From a virus, in IMG/VR virus record IMGVR_UViG_3300023278_003531, positions 124,001-188,000 of that record: a stretch of 64,000 nt of DNA, one strand, 5' to 3'. The notes below the pieces were generated by a model that saw only the letters and a program-made list of their open reading frames with translations, had not been told where the DNA came from and made no database searches. Below are positions 22,783-30,482 of the stretch, one piece after another; positions within the stretch are counted from its first letter, which is position 1; the number at the start of each line of letters is the position of its first letter. The position numbers were made by a program, and so were the translations under genes.

Positions 22783-23004
22783 TACATAGCAGTACCTCTA
22801 AGTAGGGGTACTGCTAGTCCCACCCCACCGCTTCCCGGGGGGTGGGACCTCGCTCTCTTTCTGCTATCACGCGTGCTCATTGAGAAATGAAGGACTCTGA
22901 TGAGTCCTCCTTTATTGACGTTCGCTTCGCTCTCTCTCAGTTCCTCCGCTTCGCTCCCCCCTTCGCTATAGTCTCCGCATTCTCTGGATGCGGTTACTAT
23001 TATA
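22783..23004. other. gene-free region with hairpins and CGCTTCGCTC repeats
   Basis: Hairpins GCAGTACC/GGTACTGC (about 22789-22814) and GTCCCACC/GGTGGGAC (22817-22848), then two CGCTTCGCTC words. No convincing ORF. Confidence 0.5.
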
Positions 23005-23036
23005 AGAGACCCTCTAACGAGGAGTCTCTTTTTTTA
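23005..23036 (+). terminator. rho-independent terminator
   Basis: AGAGAC-CCTC, loop TAAC, GAGG-A-GTCTCT, then eight T. Ends the hairpin-rich region. The loop TAAC is shared with the terminators at 20.66 and 28.25 kb. Confidence 0.85.
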
Positions 23037-23397
23037 TTGACGCGCGCTGTTGCTCGGTGGATTCGTTCGGTACTGTTCATTCGGTGGTTGATTCGTTTAC
23101 TCTCATTTGTTAGGGCACCACCCCAGTAGACGAAACTAATTACGGAGATATCAATTCCTTACGGAAACGCTGATTTACTCGTCGTCGCTGTGCTCCTCGT
23201 TGTTCCTTCTTTTTTTGATCTTTCATCTCGGTGCACCATTCGTAGAGATATCTATGGATGCACGCCCGTCGGATACGTAAGTACTTGCAATACTCCGACA
23301 GTGCTTTATCGATACGTCTAGGTAGTTCCTAGCGGACGAGATGGGAGATCTTTTTTCGCGGCCGCTCAAAAAAGCCTATTACAAGGAGATTAGAAAC
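23037..23397. other. no gene seen
   Basis: Only short frames without SD. Nothing recognisable apart from the GGAG SD of the next ORF at its end. Confidence 0.4.
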
Positions 23398-23529
23398 ATG
23401 GAACACATCCTCAAGAAGATGGCTGTACCCAACATCTTGCACTGCGCAGAACTAGTGGTTCTGACCATCGTCGTGCATTTGGCCTCAGGATTGGTATTCT
23501 TACCATTATTCATCCCGAGGCAAGAATAA
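23398..23529 (+). CDS. small membrane protein, 43 aa
   Basis: MEHILKKMAVPNILHCAELV then a hydrophobic helix (VLTIVVHLASGLVFLPLFI). ATG at 23398 has SD AAGGAG; an upstream in-frame ATG lacks one. Confidence 0.55.
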   Translation: MEHILKKMAVPNILHCAELVVLTIVVHLASGLVFLPLFIPRQE

Positions 23530-23562
23530 ACCCAACCCCGAAGAAGATAGGAGATCAAACCC

Positions 23563-23628
23563 ATGTTCTACACAATACTACTAATGGTACTGAAAGAATA
23601 CAAGGACAGCAACAATCCATTCACCTGA
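23563..23628 (+). CDS. very short ORF, 21 aa
   Basis: MFYTILLMVLKEYKDSNNPFT after SD AGGAG. Plausible micro-protein, unproven. Confidence 0.3.
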   Translation: MFYTILLMVLKEYKDSNNPFT

Positions 23629-24417
23629 GAGACCCCTCAGTTGAGTTAGACCACCCAGGAGGGATGGGACACTGGTAGGTGGTGGTCAGCTTTTACCAGG
23701 CGGTGACATCATTTTGCTCGGCGGACAAATCAATAGTAATTTCAAATAGATAGAGTAAATATGTAGGGCTCTGACGTTACTACAGTAGGGGGTTTCGCGC
23801 GTCCCTGTCCAGGTGACTCATTCATTAGGAGATCGATCTCTGGGTGAAACCCTTCTGTATTGCTTCTTACGAATTATTCACTATACTCAGAATTTTCACC
23901 CGCCGGATAAAACACCCAATATCACCCTGTACTCAAACTGAATAAGGCTAGAACCCCCCTAGACAAGAAGAACTCCAGTAGTGCCCTCTGTTAGAGCCAA
24001 TTGTATTACTGCTTTAGCAGATTCATTGCAAGCATGGTGATGATTTACCTGTTGTACTCCCAGTATGCCTCTGTATCGATCCATGCTCATCGATCGATGT
24101 AGTTGATTTCATTGAGGAATTTAGTGTAGTGAAATGGTAAATGCCAATAGGTCGATCAAGTGGGTGTGATCGAGTACCCCGTATTAGTTGAATAGGTCGG
24201 TCTGTGTTGGTGCTTTGGCACCCCATGAGGGGTCTAGGTTGTTCCTTCATTTTGATGTTCTGTGCTCCCATGTGCTTGGTTTCGTTGATGATTGGAGCCG
24301 GGGGTGGAGTGTGAGGGGAACGTGTAGGAGAAGCGAAGTGTGAGCGTCTCAGGTACCACCTGTGAGAGCTAGTGAGTACAGAGGAGAGTTAATCCATTAC
24401 CGGTTTCTACCGGGAAC
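23629..24417. other. about 790-nt gene-free region with possible RNA structure
   Basis: No SD-linked ORF longer than about 25 codons. Pairings include GACCACC/GGTGGTC (23.65-23.69 kb), GGGTTTC/GAAACCC enclosing 23.79-23.85 kb, GGTGC/GCACC and CCCC/GGGG near 24.22 kb. The stretch GTTTCGCGCGTC...CATTCATTAGGAG (23.79-23.83 kb) recurs at 44.01-44.04 kb. It may hold an untranslated RNA or control region. Confidence 0.4.
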
Positions 24418-24444
24418 ATGCCTATTAGAGGCGGGAGAACTATT

Positions 24445-24735
24445 ATGTTGGAGAAGAGACAGCCGAGAGGAAAGACAATAAGATGCTGGAGCAGGAACGG
24501 TGAGCCCCTCGATCCCGGTGCAGAACTCCACATGGAGCTGTTAAAACTAGAACACGTGTACTGGCGCAATGAGCTGACAGCGTGCGACGATTGCGGCACA
24601 GCTATACCCAATCGCGATCTTCGACTTACTCCATATGGATTGGTATGTGAGGATTGCAGAGAGACCGTCAAGAAGACAAGAATCAACTTGGGTAGGTTTC
24701 TACGTAAATGGGAACCTAGCGGAGAGGCATGCTAG
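24445..24735 (+). CDS. TraR/DksA-type zinc-finger protein, 96 aa
   Basis: Start at 24445 has SD GGGAG; an in-frame start 27 nt upstream lacks a convincing SD. CDDCGTAIPNRDLRLTPYGL followed by VCEDC is the C4 zinc finger of the TraR/DksA family, preceded by a helical segment (GAELHMELLKLEHVYW). Such proteins act in the RNA polymerase secondary channel with or without ppGpp. The acidic tip is not clear, so the regulatory role is inferred. Confidence 0.7.
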   Translation: MLEKRQPRGKTIRCWSRNGEPLDPGAELHMELLKLEHVYWRNELTACDDCGTAIPNRDLRLTPYGLVCEDCRETVKKTRINLGRFLRKWEPSGEAC

Positions 24736-24793
24736 ACTGTTTTATCCGCCGCTGAAAAATGCCAATAACCCTGGGAGGGGAAAGGAGAGAATC

Positions 24794-24982
24794 ATGGACA
24801 GAACACTACTGGAAGCATCTGGACTGGCCTGTCATCGTAGTACCTGTGAGGAGCAGGCTCAATGGGAAGGCTACGCTGACACCTACAGGCCTATTACAGG
24901 AGAGAAGATTGGCTTCATCCTGATACGCGTCTGTAACGATCATAAGAAGCTCCTGAATGGAGCGAAGGGAGAATCCTCATGA
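24794..24982 (+). CDS. small Cys/His protein, 62 aa (paralogue of 31.4 kb)
   Basis: GLACHRSTCEEQAQWEGYAD, ITGEKIGF and RVCNDHKK share a C-x4-C...W-x-G...TGEK...V-C-x2-H pattern with the 60-aa protein at 31.43 kb. A single zinc site is likely. ATG at 24794 chosen for SD AAAGGAG. Function unknown. Confidence 0.65.
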   Translation: MDRTLLEASGLACHRSTCEEQAQWEGYADTYRPITGEKIGFILIRVCNDHKKLLNGAKGESS

Positions 24983-25047
24983 AGGACACCACTACAGGTG
25001 ATCAGCCGCTGCGTGAGTTGTGCGAAAGGTTTCGAGCAGCAGTGTAA
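24979..25047 (+). CDS. very short ORF, 22 aa
   Basis: ATGA overlap with the previous stop; MKDTTTGDQPLRELCERFRAAV. SD-like GGGAG. A TAC-CAGA/TCTG-GTA hairpin follows (25.06 kb). Confidence 0.35.
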   Translation: MKDTTTGDQPLRELCERFRAAV

Positions 25048-25129
25048 GGGGGCTCTACCAGATAGACTGTCTGGTATCCCCACTGTGGTCATCCCTAGTC
25101 AGGGTGAGCGCAGGATAAAGAACCCCTAA

Positions 25130-25162
25130 GCTCCCCTTGGGTTAAACGGGGAGCACCTTTTT
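25130..25162 (+). terminator. rho-independent terminator
   Basis: GCTCCCC, 11-nt loop, GGGGAGC, then ACCTTTTT. Seven-bp GC stem. Confidence 0.8.
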
Positions 25163-25184
25163 ACCTTTCACAGAGGAGATCCAA

Positions 25185-25358
25185 ATGAATGAGGAGTTCG
25201 TATTCATCGTGGTCGAGGATGTATCCCCGGCCCCAGATGACCCCAAGAGTGACGTTTCATACTTCGAGACGGAAGAAGAAGCGGACACATACGCTGAAAA
25301 TGCAGCAGCATCGAACAATGCACGCGTCTTCGTAGATGCCAGCCTCCTCCGCGAGTAG
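25185..25358 (+). CDS. acidic protein, 57 aa
   Basis: MNEEFVFIVVEDVSPAPDDP...RVFVDASLLRE: strand, acidic helix (ETEEEADTYAENAAASNN), strand. SD GAGGAG. Compact alpha/beta layout, unknown function. Confidence 0.6.
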   Translation: MNEEFVFIVVEDVSPAPDDPKSDVSYFETEEEADTYAENAAASNNARVFVDASLLRE

Positions 25359-25891
25359 CGGACGAGCTAAAAGAATCTTCGACACCGCGAAATGCGTCAA
25401 AGGGTAAGCCTTTCAACCTTACCCGCGCCACTCGCAAAGAGGTATTAGCACAATGCGTTAATCGTTAGAACCGCACGACCTTGAACAAACAACTGAATAG
25501 TACCAAGTGCTAGATGTCTCTGCCATGGGACAGGTGGTAATGTCTAGGCAGGCGCGTAACGGAACAGCTGACCGCTAACCTTAAGGTTATGTTATGCCTG
25601 ACGACTCGTCATACGGTTCATTGCCCCATTAGAGAGCAAGTTTAACGACGCACGGCAACTTCCTTTAAACAGGACAGTAGCTAGATGCCGGAACCTCTGC
25701 TCTCTCAATCTATTCGTAGGGATGGTTCTGTTTCCTTGCGTTGTTTCTTCGTTTTCTGAATTTTAATTGGGTCGGTTGCCAGCCGTTAAAGGTGTGATAA
25801 GGTGTGTATCACGTGGCGAAGATGGAAGCATCGCCTGATTGATTTTGATTTTGATTTGCGGCTGACAAAATCGGCCAGAGAGGACTAATCA
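25359..25891 (+). ncRNA. candidate large structured RNA region (about 530 nt, gene-free)
   Basis: No SD-linked ORF. Stems seen: GGGTAAG/CTTACCC (25.40-25.43 kb), AGAGAGC/GCTCTCT closing about 70 nt (25.63-25.70 kb) with an inner GGCA/TGCC, CGG/CCG, GTGATA/TATCAC (25.79-25.81 kb) and GGCGA/TCGCC. Large phage RNAs of the GOLLD/ROOL type occur in such settings, but I could not match either by eye. Strand is assumed from neighbouring genes. Confidence 0.35.
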
Positions 25892-26080
25892 ATGGAAAGC
25901 AGTAAGCCTCGTTGCACGAGGTGTAAGAAGCGAAGCAGATGGGGGAATAGCGAGAAATGCCTCATCTGCCTCTCCGACATTCAAGGACTGAGGGATAAAC
26001 TCATTGGAAGATCCTGCGCGGAAACGCCGGAGCCTTCTGATACCCAACCCAAGTCTCGCCATTGGCCAGACAATCATTGA
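25892..26080 (+). CDS. small zinc-finger protein, 62 aa
   Basis: CTRCKKRSRWGNSEKCLIC is a C2-C2 zinc ribbon at residues 8-26; the remainder is polar. SD AGAGGAC. Likely nucleic-acid binding, unproven. Confidence 0.6.
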   Translation: MESSKPRCTRCKKRSRWGNSEKCLICLSDIQGLRDKLIGRSCAETPEPSDTQPKSRHWPDNH

Positions 26081-26091
26081 GGAGAATCATC

Positions 26092-26670
26092 ATGTCCAAC
26101 CCCATCGTATCGAATATCACACTAGCAACACAAGCAGAGGTCGATGCTTTCAGGGGCACCTCGGTAACGGGGAACCTTACGATCAGCGGGGCTGACATCA
26201 CGAACCTCGGCCCGCTGTCTTCGGTGACCTCGGTCGGAGGAGACCTGTACATCGACAGCAACGACGCACTGACGAATCTCCTCGGGCTGGGCGGCATCAC
26301 TTCGGTCGGAGGAGACCTGGACATCTCCGACAACGCCGCGCTGATGAATCTCGACGGGCTGAGCGGCATCACCTCGGTCGGAAGTGACCTGAGGATCGAA
26401 ACCAACTTCTGGTTGACGAATCTCGACGGGCTGGGCGGCATCACTTCGGTCGGAGAAAACCTGTATATCCTTGACAACGACGTGCTGACGAATCTCGACG
26501 GTCTGGGCGGCATCACTTCGGTCGGAGGAGGGCTGGACATCCGCTCCAACGCCGCGCTGATGAATCTCGACGGGCTGAGCGGCATCACTTCTTCGCTCGG
26601 AGGAAGCCTCAATATCTCGAATAATGCGGTCGGTGATAAGATAGCACGACTAAAGAAACTCATTCACTAA
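26092..26670 (+). CDS. leucine-rich-repeat-like protein, 192 aa
   Basis: ATG at 26092 has SD GGAGAAT. After an N-terminal capping part (TQAEVDAFRGTSVTGNLTI) there are five or six 24-residue repeats of LTNLDGLGGITSVGGDLYI type, encoded by near-identical 72-bp DNA units. The fold should be a solenoid as in receptor-L/BspA-like domains used for binding. No signal peptide; C-terminus is basic (ARLKKLIH). Possibly a virion adhesin or an intracellular binder. Confidence 0.75.
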   Translation: MSNPIVSNITLATQAEVDAFRGTSVTGNLTISGADITNLGPLSSVTSVGGDLYIDSNDALTNLLGLGGITSVGGDLDISDNAALMNLDGLSGITSVGSDLRIETNFWLTNLDGLGGITSVGENLYILDNDVLTNLDGLGGITSVGGGLDIRSNAALMNLDGLSGITSSLGGSLNISNNAVGDKIARLKKLIH

Positions 26671-26681
26671 GGAGAACCATC

Positions 26682-26900
26682 ATGTACGTATGGATCTGTT
26701 TTGTATCAACCATCGCCGCCCTCGGGCTGCTAGCCTTCGTCACAATCATGTGCTACCCGTTCAACCGATCAACTTCCATCCGAGTACTCGCCCGGGCAGA
26801 AGAGCCACCACACTGCACCCTCTGTGCCACCCGTCACTGGGAACTGGACGAAGGATGTCCAGTGAATGCAGAAGACGAGGTCGTCTTCGTTCTGAGTTAG
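26682..26900 (+). CDS. membrane-anchored small Cys protein, 72 aa
   Basis: N-terminal membrane helix (VWICFVSTIAALGLLAFVTIM), then HCTLCATRHWELDEGC, a possible zinc site. SD AAGGAGAACC. Unknown function. Confidence 0.6.
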   Translation: MYVWICFVSTIAALGLLAFVTIMCYPFNRSTSIRVLARAEEPPHCTLCATRHWELDEGCPVNAEDEVVFVLS

Positions 26901-26933
26901 ACAATCCCTAGAAGGAGAAATGAGGAGAGAGAC

Positions 26934-27305
26934 ATGAGTGGATGGCACGGAGACACCGAGCACTCGGGATTCAACCCCGACATAGCCAGCCATGAAGCCA
27001 GGTTTGGATCGGCGGTTGGCTGTACCTGCACCACTGGTAAGTGTGAGATCCACTGCGAGTGCGGCTCACACATCTCCAATCACCCCGAACACGTGCCTAA
27101 CAGGCACGAGTTCAAGCCGTTGGGACACACTTCCAGCGAATCACTCGGCGAACCAGCAGAAATCACTACCCCACCCGATGAGGAAGTACCTCGCCGGTCA
27201 AATCATGCAGCACCTTTCTACTGTGTCGTGTGCCAAGAGCAACACGAACCAGGTCAGGTGCTGTGCAACAACGTACGTCGATTCGTGGAAGGAGAGTTGA
27301 AGTAA
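26934..27305 (+). CDS. Cys/His-rich protein, 123 aa
   Basis: CTCTTGKCEIHCECGSH in the middle and CVVCQEQHEPGQVLC near the end look like two zinc-binding units. Hydrophilic linker between. SD GGAGAGAGAC. Unknown. Confidence 0.6.
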   Translation: MSGWHGDTEHSGFNPDIASHEARFGSAVGCTCTTGKCEIHCECGSHISNHPEHVPNRHEFKPLGHTSSESLGEPAEITTPPDEEVPRRSNHAAPFYCVVCQEQHEPGQVLCNNVRRFVEGELK

Positions 27306-27306
27306 C

Positions 27307-27423
27307 ATGCACAGAGAAATACACTTGAGCACGAAGGAACTCGAATCCATCGTGATGGAACACTATGCTCGTGAAGGTCATGAGCCTCGATTGGTGCGTC
27401 TATTTCTGAATCAGCCGAGTTAG
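27307..27423 (+). CDS. small protein, 38 aa
   Basis: MHREIHLSTKELESIVMEHY...LVRLFLNQPS; helical. SD GGAGAG lies in the end of the previous gene. Confidence 0.45.
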   Translation: MHREIHLSTKELESIVMEHYAREGHEPRLVRLFLNQPS

Positions 27424-27565
27424 TAGGAGGGGAAGTACTTACCGGTAGGGGTGTAAGTAATCCTCACTGGTGCTTGGTAGTGCCTATCATTACGTTTGCT
27501 ACCTGTCAGATATACACGAGGGGGGTTGTCCCCTCGTTTCTCGGGGATCGTCGCTAACGCTCCTC

Positions 27566-27587
27566 GTTGTTTCCTCACTTTGTGAGG
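27566..27587 (+). repeat. dispersed hairpin element, copy 8
   Basis: GTTGTTTCCTCAC leader; stem CCTCAC/GTGAGG, loop TTT. It precedes the SpoVG-like gene by about 70 nt. An ACGAGGGG/CCCCTCGT hairpin sits just upstream (27.52-27.54 kb). Confidence 0.7.
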
Positions 27588-27659
27588 AGCCTCGCTCTCG
27601 CTCGGTCGGTGTCACGAGCAAGAGCATATATGTAATAGACACCAGGAGAACCATCAAAC

Positions 27660-28229
27660 ATGAGTGAGCAAACAGCCAAAGTTGATCGAACCACGGACAA
27701 GTACCGCCGGCAGTGCGAAGCCATCTGGGAGGATTACGCGCCCCATTCGGTCATCGAGGACTTCGTCGAGTGCATTCGATTCGACCCGAAGTCGACCCTC
27801 CTCGGTTTCGTCAATCTCACGATTGGAATCAAGACCGCATGTGGGCACATCGCGAAGTTCGGGGTGATTGGAATCAAGGTGAAGTGCCTCAATAGAAAGT
27901 TCATCCTCGACTTCCCGTCTCAGAAGTCGAAGACCGACGGCAACTACTACCCGGTCTGCTTTCCGTACACGCCGTGGGAGCGTGACGTGATCACCACCAT
28001 GGTCATGAACACCGCCAGCGTGCAGGAAGCGGCGAAGCATGCAGAAGAACAGGCGAAGGCGAACGAAGTCGCGCAAGACACAGCCACACCCGTGGATGCC
28101 GTCCATGCCGAGGAGAACCTCTTCGGAGACGAACTCGATCTCGAACCCGCAACCGAGGTGCCCGCCGACCTGGATCTCTCCGAGGACACGGCAACCGCCG
28201 TCGCAAGTGAAAATCCGTTCGAAGCGTAA
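27660..28229 (+). CDS. SpoVG-like protein with acidic NPF tail (tentative), 189 aa
   Basis: VECIRFDPKSTLLGFVNLTI, GIKVKCLNRKFILDFPSQK and DGNYYPVCFPYTPWERDVI follow the SpoVG strand order (residues 36-112). The C-terminal 70 residues are acidic and end ENPFEA. The tail resembles SSB tails that recruit replication proteins. Monocistronic, between a hairpin element and a terminator, suggesting a dedicated, strongly expressed unit. Confidence 0.65.
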   Translation: MSEQTAKVDRTTDKYRRQCEAIWEDYAPHSVIEDFVECIRFDPKSTLLGFVNLTIGIKTACGHIAKFGVIGIKVKCLNRKFILDFPSQKSKTDGNYYPVCFPYTPWERDVITTMVMNTASVQEAAKHAEEQAKANEVAQDTATPVDAVHAEENLFGDELDLEPATEVPADLDLSEDTATAVASENPFEA

Positions 28230-28251
28230 GCACGACGCTCGGTAAGACTGG

Positions 28252-28281
28252 GGGGACCCCTAACGGGGTCCCCTTCTTTTT
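28252..28281 (+). terminator. rho-independent terminator
   Basis: GGGGACCCC, loop TAAC, GGGGTCCCC, then TTCTTTTT. Perfect 9-bp stem. Confidence 0.9.
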
Positions 28282-28311
28282 GGCACCTAACTTTCAACCG
28301 GAAGAAGAAAG

Positions 28312-28473
28312 ATGACTCGAAACATTTCTATCCGCACACTCCTGCTGAAATGGACGTGCGGGCTACACCAGTGGCCGTTTGATCCGCCGCTGAAAAATAC
28401 CAATCACGAGGAGAACGAGATGAAGGATGGGTACATGATTACGAATGGATTCATGAAGTATGGATTCACTTGA
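28312..28473 (+). CDS. small protein, 53 aa
   Basis: MTRNISIRTLLLKWTCGLHQ...KYGFT. Its codons include the 23-bp stretch ATCCGCCGCTGAAAAATRCC (28382-28404) that also occurs at 24744. An internal ATG with SD GAGGAG at 28423 could start a shorter peptide. Confidence 0.4.
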   Translation: MTRNISIRTLLLKWTCGLHQWPFDPPLKNTNHEENEMKDGYMITNGFMKYGFT

Positions 28474-28515
28474 CTGAGGCGGCCGCGAGAGCTGAAGCGG
28501 ATAAGGAGTGACACC

Positions 28516-28743
28516 ATGAGTGTAGAAACGATCGAGTGGTGTCTTGTGATAGCTCTCATCGGCTTCATGGTGTGGGCGGTGTGGTATTGCATGGGCTATC
28601 CCAAGAAATGCCAGTATTGCGGAAGGGACATTCGCTGGTCGGAACGAAAGGATGTATCGGGACTTGCCAACATCATGAGACACAAGATGTGTGCTGATCG
28701 ATATCGAGCAGAAATCGATATAAAAATACGCAAACGATCGTAA
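28516..28743 (+). CDS. membrane-anchored zinc-ribbon protein, 75 aa
   Basis: Membrane helix (WCLVIALIGFMVWAVWYCM, residues 8-26), then CQYCGRDIRWSE and a later HKMC giving a four-ligand zinc site. SD AAGGAG. Unknown. Confidence 0.6.
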   Translation: MSVETIEWCLVIALIGFMVWAVWYCMGYPKKCQYCGRDIRWSERKDVSGLANIMRHKMCADRYRAEIDIKIRKRS

Positions 28744-28757
28744 AGAGGAGGGTAGCC

Positions 28758-29126
28758 ATGAGTGAATGTCTCCGGTCATGTACCAGACTGTTGCGAGAAC
28801 GAGATACCGTGGTAATACACAGTATTCTATGCCCCAATCGGGGACTGAAAGGATTCGACATGGTTGAGCCCTCCAGTAGGTGCCCAGAAGGTGTATGGAC
28901 TATCATGATCTGGGTAGCAAGAGGTATGCTTCGACCCGTACCTCTGGCCTTCATTCAAGAGCTGGGTGAGGGGAAATATCAAATAGCCACCAAAGGCATC
29001 GACGCCGAGGACATAGCCTTGGAGATGCCGGAAGGATTCGAATCGCTAGCAGATCTACCGTCATTCGAAACTCCCGAAGCTGCCGCTGGTGCTCTTGAAG
29101 ACTTCTACGAAAAGTATCCACCATGA
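28758..29126 (+). CDS. hypothetical protein, 122 aa
   Basis: Strong SD (GAGGAGGG). The C-terminal half (FIQELGEGKYQIATK, EMPEGFESLADLPSFETPEA) matches the 76-aa protein at 20.86 kb. The N-terminal half has several Cys and no family. A start at the internal ATG 28926 would leave only the shared domain. Confidence 0.6.
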   Translation: MSECLRSCTRLLRERDTVVIHSILCPNRGLKGFDMVEPSSRCPEGVWTIMIWVARGMLRPVPLAFIQELGEGKYQIATKGIDAEDIALEMPEGFESLADLPSFETPEAAAGALEDFYEKYPP

Positions 29127-29233
29127 TTGGAAAATCAACCCGACAACAAGTCAATACCGCCCTTCGAAAGGAAGCGTGGTATATCGTAGCCACGTTAGTA
29201 ACGCTGTTAGTCGCACTACGCATCATCTATTAG
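29123..29233 (+). CDS. small membrane protein, 36 aa
   Basis: Basic N-terminus, then helix AWYIVATLVTLLVALRIIY. ATGA overlap with the previous gene. Confidence 0.5.
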   Translation: MIGKSTRQQVNTALRKEAWYIVATLVTLLVALRIIY

Positions 29234-29273
29234 GGGATATCCCAGCGTGTGACTCATTCCTTGAATGCGCAAG

Positions 29274-29297
29274 GGTTGTTGCTTCATTTTGTGAGTT
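29274..29297 (+). repeat. dispersed element, copy 9 (weak hairpin)
   Basis: GGTTGTTGCTTCATTTTGTG keeps the sequence pattern but pairs only TCA/TGA. Precedes the 84-aa gene. Confidence 0.45.
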
Positions 29298-29332
29298 GTA
29301 ATATTAACCTCCCAGAGTAAGGAGCTACTACG

Positions 29333-29587
29333 ATGAATAACGGACAAAACTGTGAAGGAAAGAAGATGATCGCGGGATCTTTTGTTAGACCCCACGTGCT
29401 GGTCAAATTCGCCTTCACCTCGAAGCACCCCAATGGCAGACCGAACGGGAAAACATTCATCCGGACATTCAAAGCTGACTTCCAACCTTCACGCGTTAGC
29501 GAGAAGCAGACGGTAAGTGAGCTGTGCGCGATGATCAGCGCCCAGCGTCCCGATGGCAAAGTGCTGGAAGTCGTTCGACGGGGATAG
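29333..29587 (+). CDS. hypothetical protein, 84 aa
   Basis: Beta-rich (HVLVKFAFTSKHPNGRPNG, TFIRTFKADF) with a helical end (SELCAMISAQRPDGKVLEVV). SD AAGGAG. No family recognised. Confidence 0.6.
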   Translation: MNNGQNCEGKKMIAGSFVRPHVLVKFAFTSKHPNGRPNGKTFIRTFKADFQPSRVSEKQTVSELCAMISAQRPDGKVLEVVRRG

Positions 29588-29624
29588 ACATCCCAACCAC
29601 ACAAGTCAAATGAAGGAAGTCAGT

Positions 29625-30020
29625 ATGCACCATGTAATGGAGCAGTTCCAAGGTGAGATCTTTGTTGCGGGTATAATTCTCGCGTTCAGTCTCACAGGGG
29701 TCGTTGGTATTTACCGAGGACGGATCGAGCAACTCGTTGCCCGGAAACGACATCGGTATCTACCTCCCAACTCCCGAGTATTGGGGAACGATGGAGTTTA
29801 TTACAGTCCCATCAACCGAGAGTTGGGAATACACATGACTATCCTGAGCTTCATGGCCCAAGTGGAGAACGGATTCATCGCTAACGGTGATGGCGAAGGT
29901 CGCTACGCCAACGTACTTGAGGAGACCAACGTCGTTGTATTGCCATCGGACGTTACTACCTTCGGACGATTAGATCTGAGCTTCACCCACGTGGTGTGGT
30001 ATCAGAAAGAAGGAAGCTAA
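29625..30020 (+). CDS. membrane-anchored protein, 131 aa
   Basis: Start at 29625 (SD GAAGGAAG). Membrane helix IFVAGIILAFSLTGVVGIY, then a soluble part with YLPPNSRVLGNDGVYYSP and NVVVLPSDVTTFGRL. Unknown function. Confidence 0.6.
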   Translation: MHHVMEQFQGEIFVAGIILAFSLTGVVGIYRGRIEQLVARKRHRYLPPNSRVLGNDGVYYSPINRELGIHMTILSFMAQVENGFIANGDGEGRYANVLEETNVVVLPSDVTTFGRLDLSFTHVVWYQKEGS

Positions 30021-30023
30021 GAT

Positions 30024-30482
30024 ATGAATACCAACCCCGAGTATCTAGATCTGACGATCTTGGCAACCACCGCGTTGCTATTGGTTGTCATCTACATCTG
30101 GACAGCAGTCCTCAAGCCGGAAGCAGTGACCGACGCGACGCGAAGCATTACTCAGTGGTGGCGTGCCTGGAACTACAAGTGCGTCGACTGCGGCATCCAG
30201 CTGCCTTACGACAACGTAATCAGCCAGTGTACCGTTTGTTCAATCCAGTATGTGGGAGATACCGTCGAGTCCCTCTCAGTACCCTTCGATCTCGATACTC
30301 CCGTCTATCACGACCCTATTCCAGGAAGCGAATTCGTTCAGCTTCGCGACATACCGACCGGCGGGATTCCACTCCGAGCAGTGGTAGTTCCCAAGTGGGA
30401 TGGGATCGAACGCCGACGGAATAGACGGGTACCTTTCCGCGGGTCGATTGATATCCTCCGGCTTAACGATGGCAAAAAGTGA
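30024..30482 (+). CDS. membrane-anchored zinc-ribbon protein, 152 aa
   Basis: N-terminal helix (LTILATTALLLVVIYIWTAV), then CVDCGIQLPYDNVISQCTVC, a classic four-Cys ribbon. C-terminus basic (ERRRNRRVPFRG). SD AAGGAAGC. Function unknown. Confidence 0.65.
   Translation: MNTNPEYLDLTILATTALLLVVIYIWTAVLKPEAVTDATRSITQWWRAWNYKCVDCGIQLPYDNVISQCTVCSIQYVGDTVESLSVPFDLDTPVYHDPIPGSEFVQLRDIPTGGIPLRAVVVPKWDGIERRRNRRVPFRGSIDILRLNDGKK

Noticed and set aside
22887-23129. 80-aa plus-strand ORF
   Set aside because: It reads straight through a strong terminator (23005-23036) and the CGCTTCGCTC repeats, with no SD.
24635-24793. N-terminal extension of the 62-aa Cys/His protein
   Set aside because: Overlaps the zinc-finger gene out of frame; the ATG at 24794 has the only good SD and fits its paralogue.
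25360-25890. tmRNA
   Set aside because: No tRNA-like half, no encoded CCA end and no tag reading frame could be found.
26200-26640. Regular 72-bp repeats, possible CRISPR array
   Set aside because: Units are directly abutting and coding for an LRR-like protein; there are no unique spacers.
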